Assembly (NCBI RefSeq): GCF_003576645.1 | Contig: NC_044922.1 | Span: 15,118,072-15,182,071 of the forward strand | Direction of reading: 5' to 3' | DNA: 64,000 nucleotides | Origin: Ipomoea triloba | Lineage: Eukaryota > Streptophyta > Magnoliopsida > Solanales > Convolvulaceae | Part shown: piece after piece, positions 50,639 to 62,912 of the stretch | Position numbering within the stretch: position 1 is the stretch's first letter | Layout of the letters: the number at the start of each line of letters is the position of its first letter | Translations under genes and position numbers: made by a program | The notes under the pieces: generated by a model | The model's database searches: none | Told to the model about the DNA's origin: nothing | What the model saw: only the letters and a program-made list of their open reading frames with translations

Positions 50639-51690
50639 GAATTTTTTACACTTAAAGCTTTTAGTCCCACGATTATAGTGACACTTATAGGATTGCTTCA
50701 CGACTTTTAAACTTTACAATTTGGTCCACGATTATTGTTTTTGTTGAAACAATATTCTTTTTCAGTCAACTTCTCACCGAAAAATAAATCCGACGGATTT
50801 TTCGTCGAAAAAAAAAATCAACAGATTTTCCGTCAATTTCTCTCTAGAAAAAAATTTCCATTCAAGTATGATTAAAATGAACATTTTACATTGTTAAAAA
50901 AATTCCCATTTGAAGCATGAAAATATCAATTATCTGCTCAACACGCCATTTATTGTTGAAAAAAAAAACTAATTCATTTTTAAAAAGCATGTGGTCGCGT
51001 CAGCCAGGACTCCAAAATTATTTTAATTTTGGTAAACTAATTAAAGTTAATTCTAAAAAAATTCGTAGCCAATTAGTTTTAACTTTAATTAAATTAGTTT
51101 AAATTTAAATTATTTTTACTTTTAAGGCAATGAAGTACAAATTCAAGATTAACAAAAATAATATTATTAAGATTAAATTTAAACTAAAAAATAAGAATAA
51201 TTTTGAATTTATACTTAATTTTCCAAGATTAAATTGACTACATATCTTTTTAGAAATGATTTAGTTTTAACTTTAATTAGTATACCAAAATCAAAATAAT
51301 TTTGGAGTCCAGCTGACGCGATCGTATATTTTTTAGAAATGAATTAGTTTTTTTCTTGGGCAATAGATGGCGTGTTGAACATGACAATCGATGTTTTTCT
51401 GCTTGGAAGGTGAATTTTTTTCAACCATGTAAATGTCCATTTTAATCCTACTTGAAAGGAAAAAAAAATTCCAGCAAGAAATTGAAGAAAAATCTGTCAA
51501 TTTTTTTCTTTCGGGCGAAAAATTGCCTGAAGATACGTCGGATTTATTTTTTGGGCAAGAAGGTGATTGAAAATGACCATTTTTGCAACAAAAACAATAA
51601 TCGTGGACTCGTGGACCAAAATTGCAATGTTTAAAAGTTATGGACCAATCTTGCAAGTGTCACTATAGGGACTAAAAGTGTAAAAAATTC
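50639..51690. mobile_element. large fold-back Mutator-like element (1052 bp)
   Basis: The ends GAATTTTTTACACTT and, inverted, the same word pair; subterminal TTTTAGTCCC...TAGTGACACTT, AATTTGGTCCACGATTATTG and AATAAATCCGACG recur inverted. Inner arms (AACTAATTCATTTTTAAAAA, ACTCCAAAATTATTTT) are also inverted, so nearly the whole element can fold. Flanks TTGTTCAAAC and TTGTTCAAC suggest a 9-bp duplication with one indel. Confidence 0.8.
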
Positions 51691-52669
51691 TTGTTCAACC
51701 CAACAAGACTAGTATGACAAGTCACCAAATATATATAAAGCTCATCTTGTGATCATTAGGACTTGAGATAAATCCGTCTATGTTATTCATAGTTGACTGA
51801 TTCAAACCAAAAGATCAACAAACAATTTTTATAGAAAATCTAATTGAATTTAAAATTTTATAGTTCTCAAACTAATTGTTTGATCAACTTTTTTTTTTTT
51901 TTTGAGTATATTGTTTGATCAACTTGGTTTTTATTGTTGGTATAAACTTTATATATATAATATGATATGATATGATGATGCATTAGTAGTGGCATCCGTA
52001 TCTTACCAAATTATTTTACTTGGTCAAACTAATCAGGTCTTTTAAAAATGGCCATTTAACTCTAGTGACCAGTGACAAAACGTCAAGGCCTATGTTGTCA
52101 TTTTATGTTCATCGTGCAAACAAACGCCAAAAGGAATAAAATATATACATACCCGTACTACTTAAGTGATAAGTATAGAAATAAAAACTTTTTGACAGAT
52201 AAAGTTATAGGACAGTTAACTAGTCCAGTAATTTAAGTAGTTGTTGACAAATTTCATAAGTTACATAATTGTAATAATTTAATATTAAAATTCTATGGAG
52301 TTACAGGGTGTGAGCCCACAAGAAATGATATTTTGATTAATCCAATCAAGCACTAGTTAATAGGAGTTACTTAAATTTAATTCTATACAATTTTAAGAGA
52401 GATGAGAATAACATAATCAACTAAAGCAAAGGCAAATAAATTATAAGAAATAATAGTGAGAAAAGTTGGGATTGAATCCTAGTTAAAGGTTTATTAAGTA
52501 GTTAACTAAAAAAATATAGACTTCTAATATTATAATTCTTAAGTGTGATAGATTGTTATCTAATGTAATTGTCACTCTTGTGCGTAACTATGTGATTAAA
52601 CTAAGCAAAATTGGCATGTGCACTCCGGTAGGAGTAGAGATGTGGGAAATCTACGTCGGGTTATAGGAA
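51691..52669. other. AT-rich intergenic DNA, no gene seen
   Basis: A SINE-like fragment lies at about 51735-51840. 52590-52665 may be the start of the LINE remnant that follows. Confidence 0.4.
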
Positions 52670-53048
52670 GTGTGGGAACGGGAATATCGAAAAGTGGAGT
52701 TTGAAACGGATTGCGCCATGGCAACTAACCTTATAAATGGAGGTGAGGATGACTACGATGGCCCTGCTAGAAATATCATCGGTCTATGCAAAGAATTGAA
52801 GAGCTGGAACTGGGACATCAAATTTATACAAATTCCCAGGGAACAAAACAAGGTCGCGGACACCCTAGCCAAAGGGGCTCGCAACCAGATGGACATCTAC
52901 AGATGAACCGAAGAATCGCCCAAGGAGATTGAGAAACTTTTGCGCGAGGATGGGCTTGGTCTTTTGGGTGTGTCAAATGTTGTGAGGATCAACTAATGAT
53001 CTAAGATTAACTCCTCCCTTTACCCCCCACCAAAAAAAAAAAAAAAAA
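52670..53048 (+). pseudogene. 5'-truncated LINE: RNase H domain and poly-A tail
   Basis: The frame reads RKVEFETDCAMATNLINGGE, then IKFIQIPREQNKVADTLAKG, the RNase H-like domain of plant LINEs. After an in-frame TGA at 52904 it continues as SPKEIEKLLREDGLGLLGVS to TAA at 52994. A poly-A lies at 53032-53048. AAACTAAGCAAAATT before and ACTAAACAAATT after could be a diverged target duplication. Confidence 0.8.
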
Positions 53049-55167
53049 CTAAACAAATTCTACTCTTATAGTAACCTACAAAATTCAATCAATTAAAGTC
53101 TCATAGAAAATTAGTCACTCTACTACTGTATCTTCTAGTGTGTTTGTGATACATAAGATAACGCTACTATTAATAACAAACTACATGAACAAGTCTTCGC
53201 AAGAATTCAAATCCATAAAGAAAATTAGTCATTCATGATGGTAAAGATAACACAAATGTTAAAAGTAAGCATCTCAATTGCAACAAGAAAATTGAGAGGA
53301 AAATAAAAAATTTAGTGATTGGTCATCCTTGAAGCCTTGCAGCTAGCCTTGCTATCTTCTTTCCCTTGTTTGTTATGCTTGAGACCAAACTATAAGTTTT
53401 TTTTTATGCAAATTTCTCTCTAAATAAAATTGAAGTGTTTAAACCCTAGCTTTGTCTCTTTACATTTATTAGGCTTTTGAGATGTTAAAATTGCATTTAT
53501 AGAAAATAAACCTATCGTGGAGGTCAAATTCGAAAATTTTTTAAATCCAGGCTCACTGTAGCAAGAAAAGGCATCAAATTTTTAAAGCATTTTCATTGCA
53601 GCGAGAAATCTGGACTACAATTTTTTACTTCCAAACAAACTATTTTATTTGACCCTTGTAATTTCATAATTAAAGTTTATGACCTTAATAAGAGTTATAA
53701 CTCTTTGAATTTGCTTTCTAATGATGCTAAAATTACTCAAATTGGACATTCCTACATATTATCAAAATATTAAGCAAATGTCATTTTGGACTAAAATTTT
53801 AGCATTGCAAACTTTACTCCAATTTTGCATTGATTTGCCTTCGTGATAAAAATCATTCAAAAAACTAATTTTAAACTCATCAATGAGTGTTTTACCCATT
53901 TTATTAGCTTTATACCTTACCCAATGTTAGCACCTTAATCAATGAATACGTCAAATTAAAAACATATTTAGTCTCAAAAGATAACCAAAACATACAAATA
54001 AGTTTAGTGCATTAAATTTTTATTTTTTTAAAAAAAAACACTTAAAATAAATTTAAAGAATGATGTCAAAATGTATAAATTATGCACTTCCATATCAATA
54101 CTTCTCAATATATAAAACAAGCTCAAGAAACTTGCCTAAAAAAGTTTACCTGATTGATCACCTCCTGAGAGAGGTCAGTCGAGAGAAACCTATCATTGCT
54201 AATATTCTTGAGTACCTAGAAGCTAAGACAAATGTGAAAGCTAATGGAATTGACTCGGAAATTGATCAATTGCCCTTTTTCTACGAATAGGAACTCACAA
54301 TTCAATGCCACTTGTTAGTCGTTGTTATGTTATTGATAAGCGCTTAGCTTGTAATATAAATAGACCCATCTACCCAACTAAGGGATCATCTTCCATGCTC
54401 TCATTCACTCGTATCCTCATAACAACCCATCCGACAGTTTCGGTCCACAAAGGATCGACTAATTGACTTGTTCCAACTTTATTAATACATTCTCATATCA
54501 CAATCCATGTTCTAATAGTGTAACTCTAGACACCTATCCTTATTCTAATTTAGCTATCACCATAAAATATTTTGATTTAATTATTGAAAGAATAAAAGAA
54601 TATATATATGTGTGTGTAGGCAGTATTACTCTTACCAAAATTTTCACCCAAAAAAAATTACTCTTACCAAAATGACAATTTCATTTTTTTTTATGTGCGT
54701 GACACTCATTTTTATTTAATTTAATAAACAATTTCAAACATATAATTTCAATCCTAAATACTTTTAAAAATTACACATAATAATTCGGTTAATTCTAATC
54801 ATATCTAGAATCTAAATTAAACTTGATTGGTAAAAATCAAAATCCCAAATTGAATTTAAAATGTGGGAGACGATTCTAGAATGGGGTTTGACATTTTCTC
54901 AATTGCAGAACTTATATAAAATATACCATTTAGAAAAACTATAACCTAGTTTACTCAAGAACAAGAAAAAGTTGAAATGTACAAAAGGGTGGTTAGGTGG
55001 ATGGTGCATAAATATTGTATTACAAATTTACGAGCTCGCTAACACCCTTTTAATTAAACTCGTCACGCATGATCTTTTTAGTGCAGTTTATCACTTTTAT
55101 CTAATTTATAAACTATTATATATGAGTAAAGTTTATATCGTACAAATATTTGAGTAATTTTTTTAAA
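53049..55167. other. AT-rich intergenic DNA, no gene seen
   Basis: A 76-codon frame at 54060-54290 has no recognised motif and looks non-coding in its surroundings. No repeat was identified. Confidence 0.4.
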
Positions 55168-55670
55168 GAGTTAATTCCAGTAATGGTCCTCCGATTATAT
55201 TGATTTTCTAAAATTAGTCGCCGACTTTTAATTTGGATAATTTAAGTCCATTGATTTTCAAATTATTTCCAATGTTGGTCCTTTCATCAAATTTTGGTTA
55301 AATTGAGATCAAATGAAGGGCTAAAATTGTCCGTTTACCTGTATAGTGTATTATTACTCGTATTTCCCCTGTCATATATGCTATATATATATGAATATAA
55401 TTTTCGTCGAAGAGATTATATGGCTTCGATTGAAACTTAGACTGAGATTATATTCATATATACAACGTATAGGATATGAGAAATATGAGTAATAATACAC
55501 TAAACAGGTGAACGGACAATTTTAACTATTCATTTGGCTTCAATTTAACCAAAATTTGACGAAATGACCAACATTGGAAAAAAATTTGAAAGTCAAGGGA
55601 CCTAAATTGTCTAAATTAAAAGTCAGGGACTAATTTTGAAAAATCAACATAGTATTTTTGGAATTAACTT
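55168..55670. mobile_element. Mutator-like MITE with GAGTTAATTCC ends (503 bp)
   Basis: GAGTTAATTCCAGTAATGGTC at the left; AATTAACTT preceded by TTTTTGG at the right. Inverted subterminal matches include GTCCCTGACTTTTAATTTAG and ATTTTCAAATT...CCAATGTTGGTC. T-rich flanks (TTTTTTAAA) may be the 9-bp duplication. Confidence 0.75.
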
Positions 55671-57014
55671 TTTTTTTTAAAAGAAAGGGTTGAAAAGGCA
55701 TCTATCTTGTCCAACTCCAATCACCCAATGCCATTGGTAAATTTAGAGGATAATTTTTATTTATTTTTTAAATCATTCTGTATCTTCACAAGTTTAATGG
55801 CGATATTCATGGAAGATGAATCAGGGAGTTATTAAAATTAAAAAAAAAAAATGGATGAAGAGGAAAAATGTGGAGCGTAGATTTGAAATGGAGTGGGGCC
55901 AGGGCAGTGGAGGGTTAGTTGACCGTAAACATCATGGGAAATTCATTTCATAAATGGCGTCTTATAAAAACTGGGATGTCGTTTTCTTGCTTCATGGCGA
56001 CAAGGAATTTCCACTCTTGTTGTCAGTTGTCACCCACCGCCCTCCCTCGTCGGTCCGGCTATGCCCACACCCAAAATGAAAACAACATTTCATCCACTTA
56101 TCTTAATGCCCGTTAACCAATGTGTACACTTTACCCGTGGAGCGTAAATAAGGTGTTGTGAATCTCTTTTTATTTAATTAAAATTATTAAGTTTGTATGA
56201 ACATGATTAATTTTGCATAGCATTTTTAGTCGTATTCGCCCAACCTAACTAAAAAGGTCAAGGGAAGGTAATGGATCTCTTGTGCTATAAGACACTAACC
56301 AGTTCGATTTATGTGATCGGACTTGATAAGGAACCGGTGAGAATACACCAATACATCAGGATCTGATCCGTCATCGTATATTCCTTATCAAATCTCAACT
56401 CACCTACTCAGGTTTTGAATGGATATGCAGGAAGGGGTGCTCCGTGCTCCTAGGTGTGTGTAGGGGTTGTGTTTATTCGTGAGAAAAGATTTCTGAAAAA
56501 ATAAGTTTTGATGTATAGATTGTGTGGACACACTTGCGTGATTCAATTGACGACTACAAGAGAGAAATTAAATGTAATTGTAAGTCAACTAGTTAAAAAT
56601 ACATATACATACTAAGAATACTCATGTGTGTACTTTGTCTCCAAAATTATACAACTATTCTAAATTTACTTTGACGTTATTTGGTTCCAGATACATAATT
56701 TACTATTTCAATGATTTTGAAATTTCACATTATTTAGAAATATGTAAAGCGATGAAATTTTTGACAGTATAGCAAAAATACAGATTATAAAACGTACTAT
56801 TCTAAAAAATCTCGTGTTACTAATGAGTGTCTCGCGTTTCTGAAATTAAATAACATACAATATTGCTTTAGATAATGTCAAATTACTATTTCACTAAACA
56901 TCTCTTTTCAGTTTTCACAACTCTTTTCTTCTTCTTCTCCGGTGAATCCATCTTTTCTTCTTCTTCTTCTCCAGCTAAGCACGCAAACCTAGTGTTTTTC
57001 TTCTCGCCAATGAC
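55671..57014. other. intergenic DNA, no gene seen
   Basis: CTTCTT-rich tract at 56926-56970. No coding sequence recognised. Confidence 0.45.
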
Positions 57015-57310
57015 GGGCGGCGGGCGGCAACGCGCAACGTATGTGGACGACAGCGGAGGATGGTGTCGCCGGCGCCGGTTGCTGCTCCTCAGGCTAGGGA
57101 GTCGTGGTCCTCGGACCAGTAGACGCCGTCGGCGGTGTTGAAAGCGGCAAGCTGGGAGATTGGGCCGTTGGGGTTGAGCTGGAGGACGTGGACCCGGCCG
57201 TTCCCTAAGATGCCAAAATTCTGAGCGGTTGCGATGGCCAATTGGTTATCGTAAAATGGGTTGAATTTCACAGAGTAGCCATTGAAGGGTGTCTTGAAAA
57301 TCGGAATTTT
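57015..57310 (-). pseudogene. PEX7 (peroxisomal targeting receptor) N-terminal fragment
   Basis: The minus strand reads PIFKTPFNGYSVKFNPFYDN, then QLAIATAQNFGILGNGRVHV and WSEDHDSLA, matching the start of PEX7, the WD40 receptor for PTS2 cargo. The expected first ATG reads ATT, about three residues of VYDVCWSE are missing, and a stop follows at 57092. After that only weak resemblance (GAATGAGD) remains. The other WD repeats are absent. A fragment left by duplication or carried by a transposon; its right side runs into GCAAATTGCCACTTTGG-type MITE-like sequence (about 57640), but I found no clear left partner. Confidence 0.8.
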
Positions 57311-57680
57311 GACGGTGGTGCTTTTGGGGCCTGTTTCCAGTGAAATGGTGTTACCCCTGTGGATTGCTATCTTGGACAGGAGAAAAATGGAACTAACATT
57401 TGGCCGAAAAACTTCACCCGGACAAAGTCTTTGGCCAGAAAGATAAGATGGTAGCTCGTCAAGGAACGAAGGAAATAAAAGTAAAATGACTAAAATATCC
57501 TCATTATTTTACTTTCTAGTGAGATTTGGCCGGAGTGATCAAAATTGATAAAATTGAATAGTCAATGTATCCAATTAACATATTTAAAAGTCATGCATTG
57601 CAATTAATAGGACTCCTATAGTCAGTAGACCAAAGTGGCAATTTGCTCTAATAATTTAAATACTTATCTACACTTCTATA
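57311..57680. other. spacer between the PEX7 fragment and a Helitron
   Basis: About 57530-57650 looks like one TIR of a Mutator-like element (inverted: GAGCAAATTGCCACTTTGGT). No gene. Confidence 0.4.
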
Positions 57681-58700
57681 TCTATACTACTATTAATAAA
57701 AATAAAATCATCATTCGTGAAATTCCCGCCCAAACAATAGTAAAGATAAAATGGAAAAGAAAACTGATTTTCCTAATTGATTGAAAATATAAAAGGATCC
57801 TAATGAAAAATAAAATATAGATTAGGCAAATTGAAAAACAAACAAGATATTATTAATTGACTGAAAATTATTTAAAATTTTTTTAAAATATTAATTACAC
57901 TTTCGTTTTGAAAACTTTAAAAAAATTAATTAAATATGGTTGTTAGGTTTTTTTTTTTATAATAATTAAAATTGATTCATTCAAATATGGAGGAGGAAAA
58001 AGAAACTAAATGCAATATGGTGAAAATGAATATACTTAAGGTATAAAAGTATAAGCCAAACACCTTGTGGTCTAGTGGCACCCGATGTCCCGATTAACAC
58101 TCCCACATGGATGATGGGAGTGGGTTCAAGCTCTTTGTGCTTCAGTAGGTTGAGAAAGTAGCTATGAACAGACACTACATTGTAACAAAGTCAGTAGTAC
58201 TAAAAAAAAGGTATAAAAGTATAATGGCAAATATATTAGTGTAATTGACTAATAATATTAAGTTAAACATTGATCGTTGAATTCATAATTATTTATCATT
58301 TTCCCCATATTTATTTTAGTAATAATATAATTACACAAGTCATATTACATATCGATCTTTTTAAGATAATTGTAGACAAACAAGTCATATATTATTCAAT
58401 TAATTGAATAATACTTTTGCACTAATCTTATAATCAAATAAATGTACACGTTCAATATTAATTTTTTTTTATAATTTCATATTTATTTTTATTATCTAAC
58501 TATATAATAAAAAAATTTATTCGTGCATCACACGATTAATTGGACAATTATTTGCTCTAATTCAAGCAAGGAAAACATCAGAAAACATAATCGATCCAAC
58601 CAATTTCATCAATTGCGCTATATAATATTCGATGATATAATTTATATAATTGTATATTATAACAAATCTATTCCGTGGAACGTACGGGCAAAAATACTAG
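57681..58700 (+). mobile_element. complete non-autonomous Helitron (1020 bp)
   Basis: The 5' end TCTATACTACTATTAATAAA matches the common plant Helitron start. The 3' end has a hairpin CCGTGGAACGTACGG, then GCAAAAATACTAG at 58700. The bases outside are A (57680) and T (58701), the required AT target. It encodes nothing. A SINE lies inside (58055-58209). Confidence 0.85.
58055..58209 (+). mobile_element. full-length tRNA-derived SINE inside the Helitron
   Basis: A box CTTGTGGTCTAGTGGCACC, B box GTGGGTTCAAGC, tail GGTTGAGAAAGTAGC...ACATTGTAAC and a short poly-A. A perfect 15-bp target duplication GGTATAAAAGTATAA lies at 58040-58054 and 58210-58224. Confidence 0.9.
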
Positions 58701-59571
58701 TTGATTTAAAAATAATTTCAATAAAACCAGACACATAACATAGGACGGATGGAGTAGTAAATATGATAGATAAAACATGACCAATGGACTATCATTTTAA
58801 CCAAGTTTATTATATTTGACCTTTCTCAATAGTTGTAGCCCAAAAAATCAGTACTCCACCATCGAGTTTAATCATGTGACCTTCTTTCACAGAGAGTTAG
58901 AGAGATGCCAATTGAGCATAAGGTGTTTAGCTTAAATCAACTAAATTTACTCTAAAACGTCATAAATATCACTGATTTTAAACATTTCACCAAATTTCAC
59001 CGTTATACACTAAATAGCATTTTGATTGATTCAAAAAATTACAGAGTAGATTACTAAATTTAGTAAAATTATTTATTTATTTTTTTAAACAAAAAATGGA
59101 TATGTCATTAAACCATAACAAAGTTGGAGATGCAATTACGGGGTCCTTCCCACACACGAAGATCAGAATCAGAATTCGAAGCTCGAGTCAAGACATGACT
59201 CGCGTGATTCGCTGATCGGTTGACACAATGAACAATAATATTTCTAACAAAGATAACTAAAGTCTTACATTGACTGATAACTGATAACTGAACTCGAATA
59301 AGACAAAATAGAATACTAAATTTAGTTGAATTAATAATATGAAATAATTAAATTTTAAATTTTAAAATATATTACAATTGAAAGCAGCCATGCAGTGTCA
59401 ACACTATTTTAAATAAAATGGATCTTACAGTGTCACAGCCCATTGGAAAAGTGAGAGCACAATATCAAATGGCTTGTTAACAAAGACTAAACCTTTCCTA
59501 CATGGGCTTCAAATGCAGGCCCAAAATCCTATCAAACGAACACAATTCTGCAATCCTTATACTATCCGTTG
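58701..59571. other. AT-rich intergenic DNA, no gene seen
   Basis: Nothing recognisable beyond a short GACGGATGGAGTA Stowaway-like scrap at about 58744. Confidence 0.45.
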
Positions 59572-59995
59572 TTATGCCATGGATCTGGGTCCACCTTACA
59601 AGGTAGATTCAGATTCACAAAAGAATTCTACTGTGAATCCTGATGCATATGTGTGTGTTTATGTTATGTGTTTTTATGTCTTGTGTTATGAAATTATGTA
59701 TCTTAAGTGTATGAATTCTGTACTAAAAACATATTAATAATTATGTCTTATATTTATGAATTTTTGTGTATGTATTGTGAAATTTTGTGTCTATGAACAC
59801 AAATATGTACCTAAATCATATTTGTAGAATAAGTAAATTTATAACATGTATATGTATCTTGTATTGTAATTTTTTGTGTCTTGTGTTATGAAATTCTATA
59901 CCATATGAGTATGAATTCTGTATCTCGTCATTTTGACCCAAAATCCATAAGCCGACAAATTATTGTATGAACCATAGTCCACAGTGTGGATCATA
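59572..59995. mobile_element. MITE of the ATGGACC group with internal short repeats
   Basis: Left TATGCCATGGATCTGGGTCC; inverted right TTATGATCCACACTGTGGAC. The interior is a chain of TTTTTATGTCTTGTGTTATG / GAAATTATGTATCTTAAGTG-like units. Confidence 0.55.
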
Positions 59996-60420
59996 ACAAA
60001 AAGTACATTTTTAATATACTAAAAATACATTATTTGTGTACTAAATGTATATTATATAAAATAATATATTTTTAGTATTTTAAATAATATATTTTTCCTA
60101 AATACAATGGACATCTCTTTTTTAAACAATATTATGTACATTTTTAATATATTTAAAGTACATTATTTGTGTACTAAATATATATTATTTGATAGTTCGA
60201 TAAGTCCACAATTCTATTCCCAAAATCCGGGTCGAATCGGGGCATCCACCTCTCTTTTAACGAGGGTTTATCCTGACCATGTGATCCTAGCCGACAAAGA
60301 ACCATAAGGAGGTAAACCAGCCTAGATTATCCATAGCTGACCCGTTCAAACCCAAAATCCGGATCGAATCGGGGCATCCACTTGACCGTTAGGTTAGAGT
60401 GTCAGGCTTGTCCGCTCTCA
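59996..60420. repeat. MITE and SINE-like scraps
   Basis: About 60000-60185 shares words with 37560-37680. CCAAAATCCGGRTCGAATCG then GGGCATCCAC occurs at 60221 and 60353, a local direct repeat around a SINE-like piece (GAGGTAAACCAGCCTAGATT). Confidence 0.5.
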
Positions 60421-60829
60421 TTTTTGATGTTGAAAGCAGTGCAGAGAGGCGAGGGGTTTCCAATCCAATTCGAATTTCTCTTCCCCGCCGGATTGGTCAA
60501 AGTCTGAAGCCCTAAACTAAACCTACCCCCAATTCAATTCATCAGTCTTCTCTGCATCGAACGACTTGCTATTTCAATGTCCCGGCTGCCGGCTAGTACT
60601 TGAATCAGAACAGGAGCAGGTACGGTGCTGGATTTTGGTTCCCCGGGAATGCCGCGGTTGAAACGTCAACAGCTAGCTGAATGACCTCACAAATGGATCG
60701 TTGATCAAGGACATTGAAGACGCTGATGCTGATCCAAGAGGATCGTTAACTGTTTGCAGTTTATGAGGGTCAGGGATGTGAATTACGGTAAATGACGAGC
60801 GAAGCCTCGCAGCCACATGTCATTGCAGG
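60421..60829 (+). other. possible 5' exon of an unidentified gene
   Basis: A GC-richer, pyrimidine-patterned stretch with AGCCCTAAAC and ending CATTGCAG|GTTTTTATTTGC, a good splice-donor context at 60829/60830. An ATG at 60794 would give MTSEASQPHVIA before the donor. No second exon was recognised up to 64000, so this may be the start of a gene continuing outside, or a remnant. Confidence 0.3.
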
Positions 60830-61045
60830 TTTTTATTTGCTTGATTGTATATATTTTTGTTTAATGCGAATAAATCATTATTTGAGGGTGTGCACGTGAT
60901 ATATCTGATCTTGTGATTCTAGTCAGCAAGGGTCACAATGAGGTAAAATAACTTTGATTGTTCCTTCAAAATAAGAAGGTAAAAAAATATAATACTAATA
61001 AATAATCAAATGTGTATTACAGTGTAATACTTTTGAAAATATGTA
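60830..61045. other. AT-rich spacer
   Basis: Holds a SINE-like scrap near 60905-60950 (CTTGTGATTCTAGTCAGCAA). No gene. Confidence 0.45.
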
Positions 61046-61296
61046 TTCTCTTTGTTCCATTTTATGTGTTTAATTCGTTTAACGAGACGTGACTGAAGTT
61101 CTTTTTTTAATTCAATTTTTCATAATATTAAGTTTTGTATTAATATACAAAACTTATATATTTAGAAACTACACTAAAAGTATTATTAAATTCAAAAAAT
61201 TAAATTTAAAAATAATAATAAAGAAATAAACAAAGAAAAAAAAGTTAATTTGACCAATGAATAGTAAGTATGACGGATGAAATGGGACTGAGGGAG
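61046..61296. mobile_element. Stowaway MITE, diverged copy
   Basis: TTCTCTTTGTTCCATTTTAT at the left, AATGGGACTGAGGGAG at the right, TA on both sides. The interior aligns with 30886-31144. Confidence 0.88.
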
Positions 61297-61328
61297 TAAT
61301 TCTTTTACATTTTGATTTAAAACTATGA

Positions 61329-61590
61329 CTCCATCTGTCCCATTTTATGTGTCTAGTTCGATTAACGAGGCTTGATTGAAGTTATTTTTAATTCAATTTT
61401 TTATAATATTAGGTTTAGTATTAATATACAAAATTTACATATTTAGAAACTACACTAAAAATACTATTAAATACAAAAAAAAATCAAATTTAAAAATGAA
61501 TAAAAAAATACTAAAGAAAATAAACAAAGAAGAAATGGTTGGTTTGACCAATGAATAGTAAGTAGGACTGATAAAATGAGACAGAGGAAG
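61329..61590. mobile_element. Stowaway MITE, second adjacent copy
   Basis: CTCCATCTGTCCCATTTTAT at the left and ATAAAATGAGACAGAGGAAG at the right, TA at the right flank. The interior is closer to 30886-31144 than to its neighbour. Confidence 0.88.
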
Positions 61591-61768
61591 TACATTTTAA
61601 CAAAAGTTTGTAAAGGATGATGTAAAAAATGTTGTGTTTGGTTCATGGGTTTACACACTAAGAATGAGAATCAAAATCATAGTTAGTGTTTGGTTGACAA
61701 CTTTTTAAAACACAATAACATTATACAAATCTATAAGAAAATATACAAAATAATATAATAACAACATT

Positions 61769-61819
<51 letters not shown>

Positions 61820-61820
61820 T
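61591..61820. other. spacer with (TA)n at about 61775-61812
   Basis: The TA run is the insertion site of the next MITE. Confidence 0.6.
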
Positions 61821-62532
61821 TTTGTTCAAATGCAGCGGCAAGCCCCGGTGCGGTCATGCGGCCTAATCTGCACCGTCCAATTTGATTAATCCTACTGAAA
61901 TTCGCGTATGTTTAATTGGGGTTATTATGGTAATTTTAGTATTTATATTACGTGAATTGGAATGGTGCATTTTAGTACATAGTGTGGTGCGTTTGAATAC
62001 ATGTTGTGGTGCGTTTTATTACGTATGTTGGTGCATTAACTATGTTGTGAAATGGTGTGTTTTAATCTATCCGCTGGTGCATTTTCATACGTAGAATGAT
62101 GTGTAACTGTGTTGTGGAATGGTGTGTTTTAATACGTCGTCTGGTGCATTTTAATACATTGAATGGTACGGTGTGTATTTTAACTCATGTGTTTCTAATA
62201 AGTGTGGTGCATTTAATACGTAAAATGGTGCATATTTTAGCACATGTTTTCTAATGTGTAAATAGTGTATGCTTATAATTTGACATGAGGCACGTTGTGG
62301 TACATTTTAATACGTAGAATGATGTGTTTTATTAAGTATATTGATGAATTTTAAGTGAATAGGTGCATTTAGTATATTGTGTGGAATGGTGTGTTTTATC
62401 GATCCTCTGGAGCGTTTTAGTACGTAGAATGGTGTGTTCTGTAACATATATATATTGCCTGTTGATTTGATGAGTTGATATGATCTAATGGCTGGAAATA
62501 AGTCGCACAGCCACACCTAATAACCAAGCTAC
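61821..62532. mobile_element. fold-back-family MITE with GGTGCATTTTAATACG internal repeats
   Basis: Left TTCAAATGCAGCGGCAAGCC; right, inverted, AGTCATAATCAGGTGTAGCT, the family terminus. The interior (61955-62440) is a chain of units like GGTGTGTTTTAATACGTAGA and GGTGCATTTTAATACATTGA. Confidence 0.65.
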
Positions 62533-62550
62533 ACCTGATTATGACTCTAT

Positions 62551-62912
62551 ATATATATTCAAATATGGTCGCGCCTTCCCGTGCGGTCGGTGCATAATAC
62601 ACCACTATGTATACAAATATACACCACTCAATGTTAGAAAATGCACCACAATGAAAATAAATAAAAACACTAAAAAACACACCACACAATCAAAATAATA
62701 CACCATAACTCTCATGTTCCTAATGGTGCATTTCCTAACATTGTGTTGTGTATTTTGGCATACCTAGTGGTGTGTTTTTTGGTAATACGTGTCTAACGGT
62801 GCATATTTGAGTTGTGCATTTTCTAACATTTAGTGATGTATATTTGTATACGTAGTGGTGCGGCCGCACTGACCGCACATTAAGACGCAGTCACACTTGA
62901 TTATGACTATAT
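62551..62912. mobile_element. fold-back MITE, compact copy
   Basis: Left CAAATATGGTCGCGCCTTCC and CGTGCGGTCGGTGC; right, inverted, AGTCATAATCAAGTGTGAC and GTGCGGTCAGTGCGGC. CACTATGTATACAAATATAC and CACTACGTATACAAATATAC are inverted subterminal matches. It lies between TATATA runs. Confidence 0.75.

Noticed and set aside
54060..54290. 76-codon frame (MMSKCINYALPYQYF...)
   Set aside because: No recognised family, AT-rich codon use like the spacer, no promoter or splice context.
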